Shown piece by piece: positions 1 through 10,759 of a DNA stretch of 64,000 nt. This DNA is from Ornithinimicrobium sp. INDO-MA30-4 (GTDB lineage Bacteria; Actinomycetota; Actinomycetes; Actinomycetales; Dermatophilaceae). A model generated the notes under the pieces. That model saw only the letters and a program-made list of their open reading frames with translations, did not search any database and was not told the origin of the DNA. Position 1 is the first letter of the stretch. Every line of letters starts with the position of its first letter. The translations under genes and the position numbers were made by a program. The stretch is from assembly GCF_021535045.1 (NCBI RefSeq), contig NZ_CP091056.1:124001-188000 (forward strand). The letters are read 5' to 3'.

Positions 1-1618
1 CAGCATGGAGCCCTTGCCGTGCACGACCTCGTCGTGGCTGATCGGCAACACGAAGTTTTCAGAGAAGGCATAAACCATCGAGAACGTCATCATGGTGGTG
101 GTACTGACGGTGGATGGGTTCGTTCGCGACGTAGTCCAGCGAGTCGTGCATCCAGCCCATATTCCACTTGAAGCCAAAGCCCAAGCCATCGTTTTCGGTC
201 GGGCGGGTCACGCCAGGCCACGAGGTCGATTCCTCGGCAATGATCGTGACGCCAGGGTGGCGACGGTATGCGGTGGCGTTGGTTTCTTGGAGCAACTCCA
301 CGACGTCAAGGTTTTCGTTGCCGCCGTATTTGTTGGGCAGCCACTGGCCTTCCTCGCGGGAGTAGTCGAGGTACAGCATGGAGGCCACACCATCAACACG
401 CAGCCCATCAGCATGGAACTCCTGCAACCAGAAGAGTGCGTTAGCGACCAAGAAGTTGCGCACCTGCGGACGACCGAAATCGAAGATGTAGGAGCCCCAC
501 TCGTTGTGCCAACCCTTGCGCGGGTCCGGGTGCTCGTACAGCGCGGTGCCATCGAACTTGGCCAGCGCCCACGGGTCGGTGGCGAAGTGGCCAGGGACCC
601 AGTCCAGGATGACGCCAATGCCAGCTTGGTGCATACGGTCGATGAGGAACTTGAGCTCTTCGGGGAGCCCATCCGTGAGTCAGCGGCGTAGTAGCCGGTC
701 ACGTGGTAGCCCCACGAGGGGCCATACGGGTGCTGCATCACCGGCATGAACTCGACGTGAGTGAAGCCAAGATGAGAGACATAGTCAACCAGTTGGTCGG
801 CCAACTCGCTGTAGGACAAGCCCTGTCGCCAAGAGGCCAGGTGCACCTCGTAGATGCTCATCGGAGCCTTAACGACCGCGGTGTTATCCCGCTTGGTAAT
901 CCACTCGGCGTCATTCCACTCGTGGTGGGCTTCGGTGACGATGGAAGCCGATGCCGGCGGCTGTTCGGCCGCGCGAGCCAACGGGTCTGCCTTCGTGGTG
1001 CGGTTCCCATCCGGGGCGGTGATGTCGAACTTGTAGCGGGTGCCCGCGCCGACGCCGGGGATGAAGAGCTCCCAAATGCCCGAAGAGGCCAACGCGCGCA
1101 TCGGGTGCACCGAGTTGTCCCAGCTGTTGAAGTCACCAACGACCGAAACGCCCTGGGCGTGCGGGGCCCAGACGGCGAATGACGTGCCGACAACTTCACC
1201 CATCGGGCCGTCGTAACGGCGAACGTGAGCCCCCAAGACGGTCCACAACTGCTCATGGCGTCCTTCGTTGATGAGGTGCTGGTCGATTTCGCCAACCGTC
1301 GGCAAGAACCGGTAGGGTCGTCCTGAGTGTGCTCGTGGCCGTCATCCCAAGACGTCACAATGCGGTAATCCGTGACCTCAGGACTGGCAACAACTGCTGT
1401 CCATACGCCATGGGTCTCATGCTCAAGGGCACTCGCTCACCGTCGGCGAGTTGTAGTGCGACGGTGCGTGCGAGCGGGCGGTAAACGCGGACCGTGACGC
1501 CCCCGTCGTGGGGGTGGGCGCCGAGGAGGTTGTGTGGGTTGCCGTGCCGACCGCGCAGCAGTGACTCCACCTCGCTGGTCGATAGGGGGCGTGCGGTCGG
1601 AGTCTGGCGATCAGTCAC
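1..1618 (-). CDS. glgB: 1,4-alpha-glucan branching enzyme GlgB (C-terminus beyond window)
   Basis: Creates alpha-1,6 branches in glycogen or alpha-glucan, and is the last step of the TreS-Mak-GlgE-GlgB route. The GTG start at 1618 has AAGGAAGAG six bases upstream. An N-terminal module ([14 protein letters not shown]) is followed by a CBM48-like region ([20 protein letters not shown]) and the GH13 barrel. The expected nucleophile Asp lies in [17 protein letters not shown] and the acid Glu in [12 protein letters not shown]. The window edge cuts the gene just after [12 protein letters not shown], so the barrel end and C-terminal beta domain are missing. The frame changes near 1425, 1310, 680 and 90, so the protein must be pieced together. 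Family assignment is secure. Confidence 0.93.
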
Positions 1619-3031
1619 CGTGGTCTCTTCCTTTGCAGGTTGGGTCTGTGCAGCATCGCGACGCTCAAGGAGTCGCGTGATGGCAAGCAGTGGGATCGCG
1701 ACCCACGAGGGCCGATTGCGCTTTTCGTAAACAACTTCGTACAAGGCTTTATCGAGTTCCAGGGCCTCTAGCAGCGCCTTGTCTCGCTCGGGATCATGTC
1801 CTGTCTCTTGGGCATATCCGGCAAGGAAAGCCCTCGTGACTTCGCAGCCCACGTTTGGCGGTCAAGATCGTGGTCCAGGTTGATCGATCCGGTCGCATAG
1901 TCAAAGCTGCGCAGCATGCCTGCGACATCGCGAGCGGGCAGATCGGGGGCGGTGCGTTGGGCTAGGGAACGAAGTGGCTCGCCTTCAAAATCGAGCAGCA
2001 CCCATCCACGTTCGGGCACGTCGAGAACCTGACCAAGGTGGTAGTCGCCGTGAATACGTTGGGTTTGGGGCCAAGGCTGGTTGGCGGCCTCGGCAAAGAC
2101 GTCGCGAATCCTGGATTCTTGCCCTGCCAACTCAGGGACTGCCTCAATAGCGTCACCCAAGCGGTCATGCCACTGGCGAACCAACTCTGTGCGCTGTTGT
2201 TCGGTGATAGGGCCAGCGCCCATCGCAGTGGCCAGGGTCGCGTGGACCGAAGCCGTTGCGACCCCTAGGGCGTAGGCCCGATCGGAGAAGTCGCTCTCAT
2301 CCCGTGCTGAGACCAGGGCAGTCCGCCAGGCATCTGTGACGCCAGGCAAAATTCTTGCGCAAAGGCAAGGTGGCCACGCAAGAACGGTCCGCCATCAGCG
2401 GCGGGCCACTGACCACCGAGCGAACCTACGGGCCGGGGACCAGAGTCGAGCCAGCGCTCGCTAAGGCGCTTTGCACCGTCACGTCTGGGTTTTCACCCTC
2501 ATGCAAGACGCGGAAAACCTTGATGATGAGCGGCGCATCGGAGTTGTCGGTTTCGATAATGATGGAGGTGTTCGACTGTTCGCCGGTCAGCACCGCAGAG
2601 CGAGCGACGATCGGTCGGGCGGCCCCCGTGTCTACCGGGTTTCCAGACATGCCCGTCTTGGTGTCGGAACCAATCACATCACCGGTATGCATCGTGTCCA
2701 GCATCGCTTGCACGAAGGCAGAGTCGTGGCAGGCGTCGTAGGCGGCAAAGCCATCAAACTCACCCACCAGCGCGGTGTGCAGATCCGGTGCAGCCTCGTG
2801 CCGATAAGAGAGCGGCACTTGGTAGGTGACCGGCACGGCCGCGCTCTCATCAACCACGAAATGGGTCCGGATCAGCGCTAGTGGGCCAGCGTCTGTGTTC
2901 CCGCCAGGGTTAGGCCAGGTGACCGACCCTAGGTGTCGCAACTTTGCTGCGCTGCCTTTGCCCGCATACCAACGTCGACTGGGTATCCAGTCTTCCAGGG
3001 CGGCCATCACGGCGTTCATTTCATCGCTCAT
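1615..3031 (-). CDS. mak: maltokinase (Mak/Pep2)
   Basis: Phosphorylates maltose to maltose-1-phosphate, the donor used by GlgE. The ATG at 3031 overlaps the end of treS by a few bases. The N-terminal cap begins DWIPSRRWYAGKG, typical of actinobacterial maltokinases. The kinase part contains ERIHGDYHLGQ-like residues (seen as RIHGDYHLGQVL) and LLDFEGEP, the aminoglycoside-phosphotransferase-type catalytic loop and metal-binding Asp. Frame breaks lie near 2420 and 1855. In the last fragment the frame runs straight into glgB with no stop. I place the end at the TGA that overlaps the glgB GTG in another frame, which is an inference. Confidence 0.88.
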
Positions 3032-4744
3032 CGGATACCCCCTCATCAGGTGTGAGCCCCAACCAATAGAAGTCTCGTGACCCCAAAGTGATGACAACGT
3101 TTCCATCGTCGTCGATGTCGGGGAAGCCTACGCCGCCGAACAGGTCTTGAGCCAGAGCGCCGCGAAGGTGATCCGGCACGGTGATGGTGGCGGCTTGTGG
3201 TCGAGAGGACAGATTGTTGACGCACAAGACGGCGCTGAGGCCTTCCCGTTCGGACTCATCTCCGCGGGGGAGCACCCGCACGAAGGCCAAGACAGTAGGG
3301 TTGTCGGCCTCGCAAATAACAAAGTCACCGACACCAAAGACTTCATGTGCAGCTCTGACCTGCAACATTCCACGCATCCAGTGCAGCAACGATGAGCCCG
3401 ACGCAGCTTGTGCCTCGACGTTGACAGCCGTGTAGTTGTAAACCAGCGAAGACACCACCGGTTGATACAACTTGCCCGGGTCAGCGGTCGAGAAGCCAGC
3501 GTTGCGGTCGGGGGTCCACTGCATCGGGGTCCGCACCGAGTCGCGGTCTTCAAGCCAGATGTTGTCGCCCATGCCGATTTCGTCGCCGTAGTACAAGCAT
3601 GGCGAGCCCGGCAATGAAAACAGCAGTGCGTTGATTAATTCCAACTCGCTGCGGGAGTTATCCAGCAGTGGAGCAAGGCGCCGGCGGATGCCGACATTGG
3701 CGCGCATCCGTGGGTCGGGGAGTACCAGCCATACATCGCCGAGCGTTCTTCACCCGAGACCATTTCAAGGGTCAACTCGTCATGGTTGCGCAAGAAGGTG
3801 CCCCATTGAGTGCCGGATGGGATGGCAGGCGTCTCGTTCATCACGGTGATGATCGGCTCGGCCTTTTCCTCGCGCAAGGCGTAGTAGAGGCGCGGCATCA
3901 CTGGGAAGTGGAAGCACATGTGGCACTCCGGCTCCTCTTCAGTGCCGAAATAGTCAACGACCTCCGCGGGGAGCTGGTTGGCTTCGGCCAACAAGACTCG
4001 GCCCGGATACTCCTTGTCGACCATGGCGCGCAACTTGGCCAAGAAGGTATGCGTGGGCTTGAGGTTTTCGCAGTTCGTGCCCTCTTCTTCGAACAGATAC
4101 GGCACCGCGTCGAGGCGGAATCCATCGATGCCCATGTCCATCCAAAAGCGGACGACGTCAAACATCGCTTCCTGAACAGCCTCGTTCTCAAAGTTGAGGT
4201 CCGGCTGGTGGCTGAAGAAGCGGTGCCAGAAGAACTCACGACGCACCGAGTCGAAGGTCCAGTTGGAGACCTCGGTGTCGACAAAAATGATCCGCGCGTC
4301 CGCATACTTGTCATCCGTCTGAGACCAGACGTAAAAGTCGCCGTAGGGACCATCTGGTTCTGAGCGAGACGCCTGAAACCACGGGTGCTGGTCAGAGGTG
4401 TGGTTCATCACCAGGTCGGTAACAATCCGGATCCCACGGGCATGGGCTTGCGAGATCAACTCTTGAAAATCTGGCAGCGTCCCAAACTCGGGCAGCACGG
4501 CTGTGTAGTCGGCAATGTCGTAGCCGCCGTCCCGAAGCGGTGAGGCATAAAACGGCGGAATCCAGAGGCAGTCGACACCCAGCCACTGCAGGTAGTCGAG
4601 GCGTCGGACGAGTCCGCTGAAGTCCCCAGAGCCACTGCCGGTGGAGTCGTCAAACCCGCGCACCAGCACTTCGTAGAAAACTGCCTTGCGGAACCAATCC
4701 GGATCGTGTTTCAGCCCTGGCTGGTAGAGGTTCAGACCAACCAC
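3021..4744 (-). CDS. treS: trehalose synthase / maltose glucosylmutase TreS
   Basis: Interconverts trehalose and maltose; in this operon it supplies maltose to maltokinase. The GTG start at 4744 shares a base with the TAG of glgE (TAGTG), indicating translational coupling. The GH13 barrel is clear: [15 protein letters not shown] at the start, [14 protein letters not shown], the nucleophile region [16 protein letters not shown], the acid Glu in LLAEANQ, and [10 protein letters not shown]. The C-terminal half ends with the usual beta-sandwich. About 575 residues when joined, normal for the family. A single frame break occurs near 3720, just before the conserved [13 protein letters not shown] segment. 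Confidence 0.95.
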
Positions 4745-6817
4745 TAGAACCGCCGCACTGCGATCATGTGTACGGGCTCGGCGTCGGTGCCCAAACGGAC
4801 GTAGTTGTTCTGGCCCCAGTGCCACTGGTCACCGCTGATCAGGTCCTGAGCGATGAAGCCGTCATCCCAGTTCAGGCCAAGCGCGGCCATGTCAAGGTGC
4901 ACCGTCGTCTCCCGGGTTGAGTGCGGGTCCAAGTTGGCGATCACCAAAACGGTGTCGTTCTCGGAGCCATCGCCGGCACCACCGCCACGCTTGGAGTAGA
5001 CCAAGAAGTTCTCGTCATCAGCGGTGTGGAAGGTGATGTTGCGCAACCAGTGCAAGGCGGGATGGCGACGACGAATCTGGTTGATCGAGCGCAGGTAGGG
5101 CGCCAAGTTGGGGCGGCCTTCTGCTTCGCCGGTGCCGCCGTGCGGGCCATCAAGACCCCAGCGACGGTTCTTGTATTCGTACTTCTCGTTGTCGACCTGC
5201 TCCTCGGCCCCCGGACGAGCAACGTGCTCACAGTGCTCATAGCCCGCGTAAATGCCGTAAGTCGGGACCAAGTGGCAGCCAGTGCAGCCCGCAATTTGAA
5301 GGCCGTGGGCCCGCCGTATTGCATGTATGGCGTCAAGATGTCGTGCGTCGTCGGCCAGAAGGAGGGACGCATGTAGTTGGCCGACTCACCAGCCAACTCC
5401 TCGACATATTCGCGCAGCTCCCACGCTTGGTTGCGCCAGGCGTAGTAGGTGTAGGACTGCTGGAATCCGGCCTTGGCCAACGTGTGCATCATCGCGGGCT
5501 TGGTGAAGGCCTCGGCCAGCCAAATGACCTCGGGGTGGTCAACCGCCACGTCAGCAATCAGCCACTGCCAAAACTCAACAGGCTTGGTGTGCGGGTTGTC
5601 GACGCGAAAGACCGTGACGCCGTGGTCGATCCACACCTGCATCACGTCGCGCATGGCGGCATACGAACCTGCAGGGTCGGTGTCAAAGTTCAGCGGGTAG
5701 ATGTCCTGGTACTTCTTGGGCGGGTTCTCTGCGTAGGCGATGGTGCCGTCAGCCCGAGTCACAAAGAACTCGGGGTGATCCTTGGCCCACGGGTGGTCCG
5801 GGGAGGCCTGCAGCGCGATATCCATCGCGACCACCATGCCCAGGTCTTCAGTGGCACTGACGAACGCGTCGAAGTCGTCAAAGTCACCGAGGTCTGGGTG
5901 CAGCGCGTCGTGCCCGCCGTCTTCTGAGCCGATGGCATAGGGCGAGCCGGGGTCGAGCTCTCCTGCTTCCAGTGTGTTGTTTGGTCCCTTGCGGTTCGTT
6001 CGGCCGATCGGGTGGATCGGCGTCAGGTAGACAACGTCAAAGCCCATGTCGGCGATGGCAGGTAACCGCTTGGCGGCGGTCTCAAACGTGCCGGTGGTCC
6101 ACACCCCGGTATCGGGGTCCTGAACGGCGCCCTCGGAGCGGGGGAACATCTCATACCAAGCGCCGGTGAGGGCTAGCGACCGCTCCACCCACCAGGCGAA
6201 GTTCTGGGTGGGGCTGATCATGTCGCGAAGCGGGTTGTTGGTCAGCAGGCGATGCATCTCCTGCCCAGCACCTGCCGCGAGACGCGCTGGCACGGGTCGG
6301 CTGTCATCTCGCAGCCCGGCAATGGCGTCCTTGAGGGCGCGGGTCTGTCCCCCGTCCCAGTCCAACTCCGCGACGGCCCGCTCAATCACGCGAGCGCCTT
6401 CTTCCAGCATCACCTCAACGTCGACACCGGCCTCGACCTTCAACGTGGCGTCGTGATGCCAGGTGGCGTACACATCGGACCAGCCTTCGACCCGGTAGTG
6501 CCAAAGCCCTCAGCGTCGGCGTGTACCTGGGCACCCCACAAGCTCAACCCGGGGTTCAACTCGGTCATCGGCACGATGGTTTCGGTGCCGTCTGGATCGG
6601 TCAGCACCACGGAGGCATTGACTGCGTCGTGGCCCTCGCGGAAGACCGTGGCCTTGACCACAAACTGCTCGTTGACAACAGACTTTGTCGGCCTAGCACC
6701 GCCATCCACAGCGGGGGATACGTTGACAACCGGGATGCGCCCAATCGGCCGTTGGCCAACTAAGTCGAGGACGCTGCGGTCGATGGGATCGGGTGGGTTG
6801 CGTCGTGGCTCAGTCAC
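4744..6817 (-). CDS. glgE: alpha-1,4-glucan:maltose-1-phosphate maltosyltransferase GlgE
   Basis: Extends alpha-1,4-glucans from maltose-1-phosphate. The GTG at 6817 has TAGCGT seven bases upstream and no Shine-Dalgarno, so it probably heads a leaderless glgE-treS-mak-glgB operon. The N-terminal part ([15 protein letters not shown]) matches the GlgE dimerisation and beta domain. The GH13 barrel carries [15 protein letters not shown] with the nucleophile Asp and WLAEAF with the acid Glu. [20 protein letters not shown] is a GlgE hallmark. Joined length is about 690 residues, as expected. Frame breaks lie near 6475 and 5280. Confidence 0.95.
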
Positions 6818-6905
6818 ATCCCCGACGCTACCCGTAAACGGTCCTCAATTGCCACGATTCGCGTGGTTTGGTGTGGTCACGGTTTGAACCCCTAGTCTCT
6901 TGCAG
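6818..6905. promoter_or_regulatory. divergent glgE/glgP promoter region
   Basis: This 88-bp gap separates divergent glgE and glgP. On the minus strand TAGCGT (6825-6830) sits seven bases before the glgE GTG. On the plus strand TAGTCT (6893-6898) sits seven bases before the glgP GTG. Both fit a -10 element placed for leaderless transcription. CCACG-ATTCG-CGTGG (6852-6866) is a small perfect dyad between them and could be an operator for coordinated control; that last point is speculation. Confidence 0.55.
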
Positions 6906-9481
6906 GTGAAGGCAATACGTCGGCTGCACGTTCGAACCGTGCTCCCCCAACCTTGGCCCCCTTTCCGATTTGGCGATGAACCTGCGCTGGTCCTGGCATG
7001 ACGCCACTCGGGACCTGTTCGCGGGGATCGACCAGCAGGCCTGGGAGGAGGTGCAGGCAGACCCCGTCGCCATGCTGAGCCGCTTGAGCCCACAAAAACT
7101 TCAGGGCCTAGCTGCCGACGAGGCATTCGTTGCTCGCGTCGATGCCGCAAAGGCCGAACTAGACGCCTACCTCAGTGAACCGCGCTGGTATCAGTACCAG
7201 TCGCAGGCATCGTCGCAAGGTTGGCCGAGCGCGATTGGCTACTTCTCGCCTGGAGTTCGGCATCGCCGCTGCGTTGCCGCAATACTCTGGCGGACTGGGC
7301 ATCTTGGCCGGTGACCACCTCAAGAGCGCGTCCGACCTCGGGGTGCCGATTGTTGGCGTTGGCTTGTTCTACAAGTCGGGGTATTTCCGTCAGGGCCTCA
7401 ACTCAGAGGGTTGGCAGCAGGAGTCCTACCCGATCCTCGACCCCGATGACCTGCCACTTTCTTTGCTGCGCGAAGCCGACGGCACTCCAGTATTGATTGA
7501 GTTGGCGATGCCGGCCGGGGGCAGGTTACAGGCGCACGTATGGCGGGCGCAGGTTGGCCGCGTGCCGCTCCTGTTGTTGGACTCGGATGTAGAAACCAAT
7601 GACAGCGCTCGCCGTGAGTTGACCCACCGGCTCTATGGTGGCGGCGGTGATCAGCGCCTTGAGCAGGAGATGTTGCTCGGCATCGGTGGTGTCCGCGCAC
7701 TGCGTGCCTGGTCACTAATCACCGGTGCACCGACCCCAGATGTGTATCACTCCAACGAGGGCCACGCTGGCTTCCTCGGTATTGAGCGGATTAGCGAGTT
7801 GAGCACGGGCTCGGGCTTGTCCTTTGATGAGGCTCTGCAGACCGTGCGGGCAGGCACTGTGTTCACCACGCATACCCCGTCCCGGCGGGTATTGACCGGT
7901 TCGCGGCGGATGCGATTGCCTCTCACTTCGGCGGCGGCGCTGCCTTGCCAGGAGTCCCGGTGGAGTCACTGTTGGCTTTGGGTGCCGAAACCTACGCTGG
8001 GGGTGCGCGGGGCGTGTTCAATATGGCGGTCATGGGAATGCGGTTGGCCCAGCGCGTCAATGGTGTCTCAGTGCTGCACGGTGACGTCAGCCGAGGCATG
8101 TTTAACGGTTTGTGGCCGGGCTTTGAGCAGGATGAGGTGCCGATTGGTTCGCTGACCAACGGGGTGCACGCTTCAACGTGGGTTGACCAGCGGGTTTTCG
8201 ACTTGCCTGGTCGCACTGGCGGCAACGCTGAAGCGTCCGGCGCTGACATCTGGCGTGAGGTGGCGCAGGTGCCCGGCGACGCGCTGTGGTCAACCAAACG
8301 CGAGATGCGTGCGGATTTAGTGGCGGACGCACGCCAGCGTTTGACTAAGTCGATGCAGGACCGTGGGTCGTCGCTGGCGGAGTTGGGTTGGATCGACGAC
8401 GTCCTCGACCCCGACACCTTGACTATCGGGTTTGCCCGTCGTGGCGCGACCTACAAACGCCTCACACTGATGCTGCGGGATCCGGCGCGGTTGAAGAAGA
8501 TTCTCTGCAATCCGGATCGCCCGGTGCAACTGGTCATCGCGGGCAAGTCCCACCCGGCGGACGACACGGGCAAGGCCCTGATCCAGCAGATGGTGCGCTT
8601 CACCGATGATCCGGAGGTGCGCAGCAAGATTGTCTTCTTGCCCAACTACGACATTGCGATGGCGCAGCGTCTCTACCCGGGTTGTGACGTCTGGCTGAAC
8701 AACCCGCTGCGTCCTTTGAAGCATGCGGCACCTCGGGCATGAAAGCAGCGCTCAATGGCGCCCTCAACCTGTCAGTCCTGGACGGTTGGTGGGACGAGTG
8801 GTTCGACGGCGAGAACGGTTGGGCCATTCCGACGGCTGACGGGGTCGTTGACCCCGAGCGCCGCGACGACATCGAGTCGGCCGCACTGTACGATCTGCTC
8901 GAAAACTCGGTGGTCCCGGCCTTCTACGAGCGTGACGCGGATGGTTTGCCGACTCGTTGGTTGCAGATGTTGCGCCACACGCTCAGCACGCTAGGCCCCA
9001 AGGTGCTCGCTGACCGGATGGTGGCTGAATACACCGAGACGCTGTACGTTCCTGCTGCTCGTAGTGGCTGGTCAGCGGCGGCCGATAGCTTTGCTGGCTC
9101 ACGTGATCTGGCTGCCTTTGTCGGCCATGTGCGCCAAGGGTGGGACCGTGTCACTGTCGATCACATCGACGCTGACAACGTGCCCGACACCCCGCAGATC
9201 GGCGACGTTGTGGGGATTCACGCCTATGTCGCCCTCGGTGATTTGGCCCTGATCAGGTCAAGGTGCAATTGGCCTGGGGACGGGCTCGGACCAGTGACAA
9301 CCTCACGGATGTCGAGTTTGTCGACCTTGCGCATGTGGAGTCGTATGAAGGTGGCCGCCACCATTTCACCGCTCAGGTGGAGTTGACGCGCACCGGCGCT
9401 TTGGGTTGGACCGTGCGAGTCTTGCCCGCTCACCCCTCGTTGGTGAACCCCGCTGAGTTGGGCCTGGTCGCTCAGGCGTAG
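6906..9481 (+). CDS. glgP: alpha-glucan (glycogen/maltodextrin) phosphorylase GlgP
   Basis: Phosphorolytic release of glucose-1-phosphate from glucan ends; a GT35 phosphorylase of the long bacterial type. Recognisable segments are NLRWSWHDATRDLF near the N-terminus, YSGGLGILAGDHLKSASDLG, YHSNEGHAGFLGIERI, TNGVHASTWV and the PLP-lysine segment GTSGMKAALNGALNLSVLDG. About 855 residues when joined. Frame breaks fall near 6960, 7250, 7880, 8715 and 9255. At 8715 one extra G restores RPLEACGTSGMK. Start chosen as the GTG with a leaderless-type -10. Faces glgE divergently, so synthesis and breakdown genes are adjacent. Confidence 0.93.
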
Positions 9482-9501
9482 CCGCACGAGTATTAAGACA
9501 T

Positions 9502-9539
9502 CGAAGGGCGCTCACCGGAATCCCGGTGAGCGCCCTTCG
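9502..9539. terminator. bidirectional hairpin terminator between glgP and MFS gene
   Basis: Perfect 17-bp arms CGAAGGGCGCTCACCGG (9502-9518) and its complement (9523-9539) enclose a four-base loop. It lies between two convergent genes, so it can end both transcripts. No long T-run follows. Confidence 0.85.
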
Positions 9540-9563
9540 TCATGTCTGGGCTTGGCTAACCGA

Positions 9564-10759
9564 CTAGTGAGCCGCTCGGCTAGACCGGTTAGGCAGGACG
9601 CCAGCAGCGAGCACAATGCCGAGGCCAGCCAACGGGATCACGATCAAGCCAAACCGCAAACTGGTGGCGTCGGCCAAGGCGCCGACGACTGGCGGCGACA
9701 GCAAGAAACCCACGCGCAGCAGCCAACTCACCACAGTGAGGCCGGTCCCAGCCTTGAGGCCGGGCAAGCGGTCCGCCGTTTCCATCGCTGCGGGGACCAG
9801 GGTGGCAATGCCAAAGCCCGCGGCGCCGAAGCCAATGATGGATCCGGGGATGCTGGGCCAGACCAGAGCCAAGCCCATGCCAACGGCGACCAGCGTGCCG
9901 CCAAACCGGGCCATATTGCGTTGGCCGAAGCGGTCAACCAAGGAGTCGCCGGTGATCCGACCGATGAACTGCATACCCACTAGCGAGATGAAGCCGAAGG
10001 CAGCAATACTGGCCGAGGCACCCAGAGACGACCCCATGTAGAGCGTGGCCCAGTTATTGCCAGCGTCTTCGACGACCGATTGGGCGACCACGATGAACCC
10101 GAGGGCCAGCAGGGCGCCGAGGGTGCCATAGCGAGCCGCAGCCCGCTTGCCGGCACCTACTGCGTCAGCAGACGTAGCGGGGGCCTCGACGGGTGCGTCT
10201 TGTGGCTCTGGCCCGGGCAACAAATACCGATAAGCAACAGCATTCAGGCAAGCAAACAGCACGCCAGAGATCGCCAGATGCACGACGAGTGGCAGCCCCA
10301 AGCCAGCGGCGGCAGCACCCATCAAGCCGCCGGTGACAGCCCCGATGCTCCACAGCGCATGGAACGAGTTGAGAATCGAACGACCCATCCGGCGCTGAAC
10401 CCGCAAACCGTGTGAGTTCTGCGCGACATCGACAACGGCATCGAGGGCCCCGGCCAAGAACAGGCCGAGCGCAAAGACAGCCCATATCGGTGCGGCACCA
10501 GCCAAGATGACCGCGAAGCCAGAGCCGATCATGCCGATCACCGCGACCTTGGCCGAACCGAACCGGCGGATGAGGACTCCGGCCAGAAGCCCAGCGCTCA
10601 AAGCGCCAATCGGCGTGGAGGCCACAGCCAGCCCGAAGCCGGTATTCGACAGGCCGAGGTCACCTTTAACCTCAGGCAGTCGCGGGATGAGGTTGGCAGC
10701 AATAGCGCCGTTGGAAAAAACAGCGCGCTGACTGCCCAGCGGGCTTGCCGATCAGTCAT
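9564..10759 (-). CDS. MFS transporter (YbjJ-like)
   Basis: Major facilitator with about 12 hydrophobic segments and an internal hydrophilic loop (PEPQDAPVEAPATS) between the two halves. LGLSNTGFGLAVASTPIGAL and NSFHALWSIGAVTGG resemble the YbjJ-type MFS group. The substrate is unknown. The ATG at 10759 overlaps the glgX TGA (ATGA), so it is probably co-transcribed with glgX. A break at the A-run 10715-10720 (T-run in the gene) separates the first 15 codons from the rest; one extra base restores ALFFSNGAIAANLIPRLPEV. About 398 residues. Confidence 0.82.
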
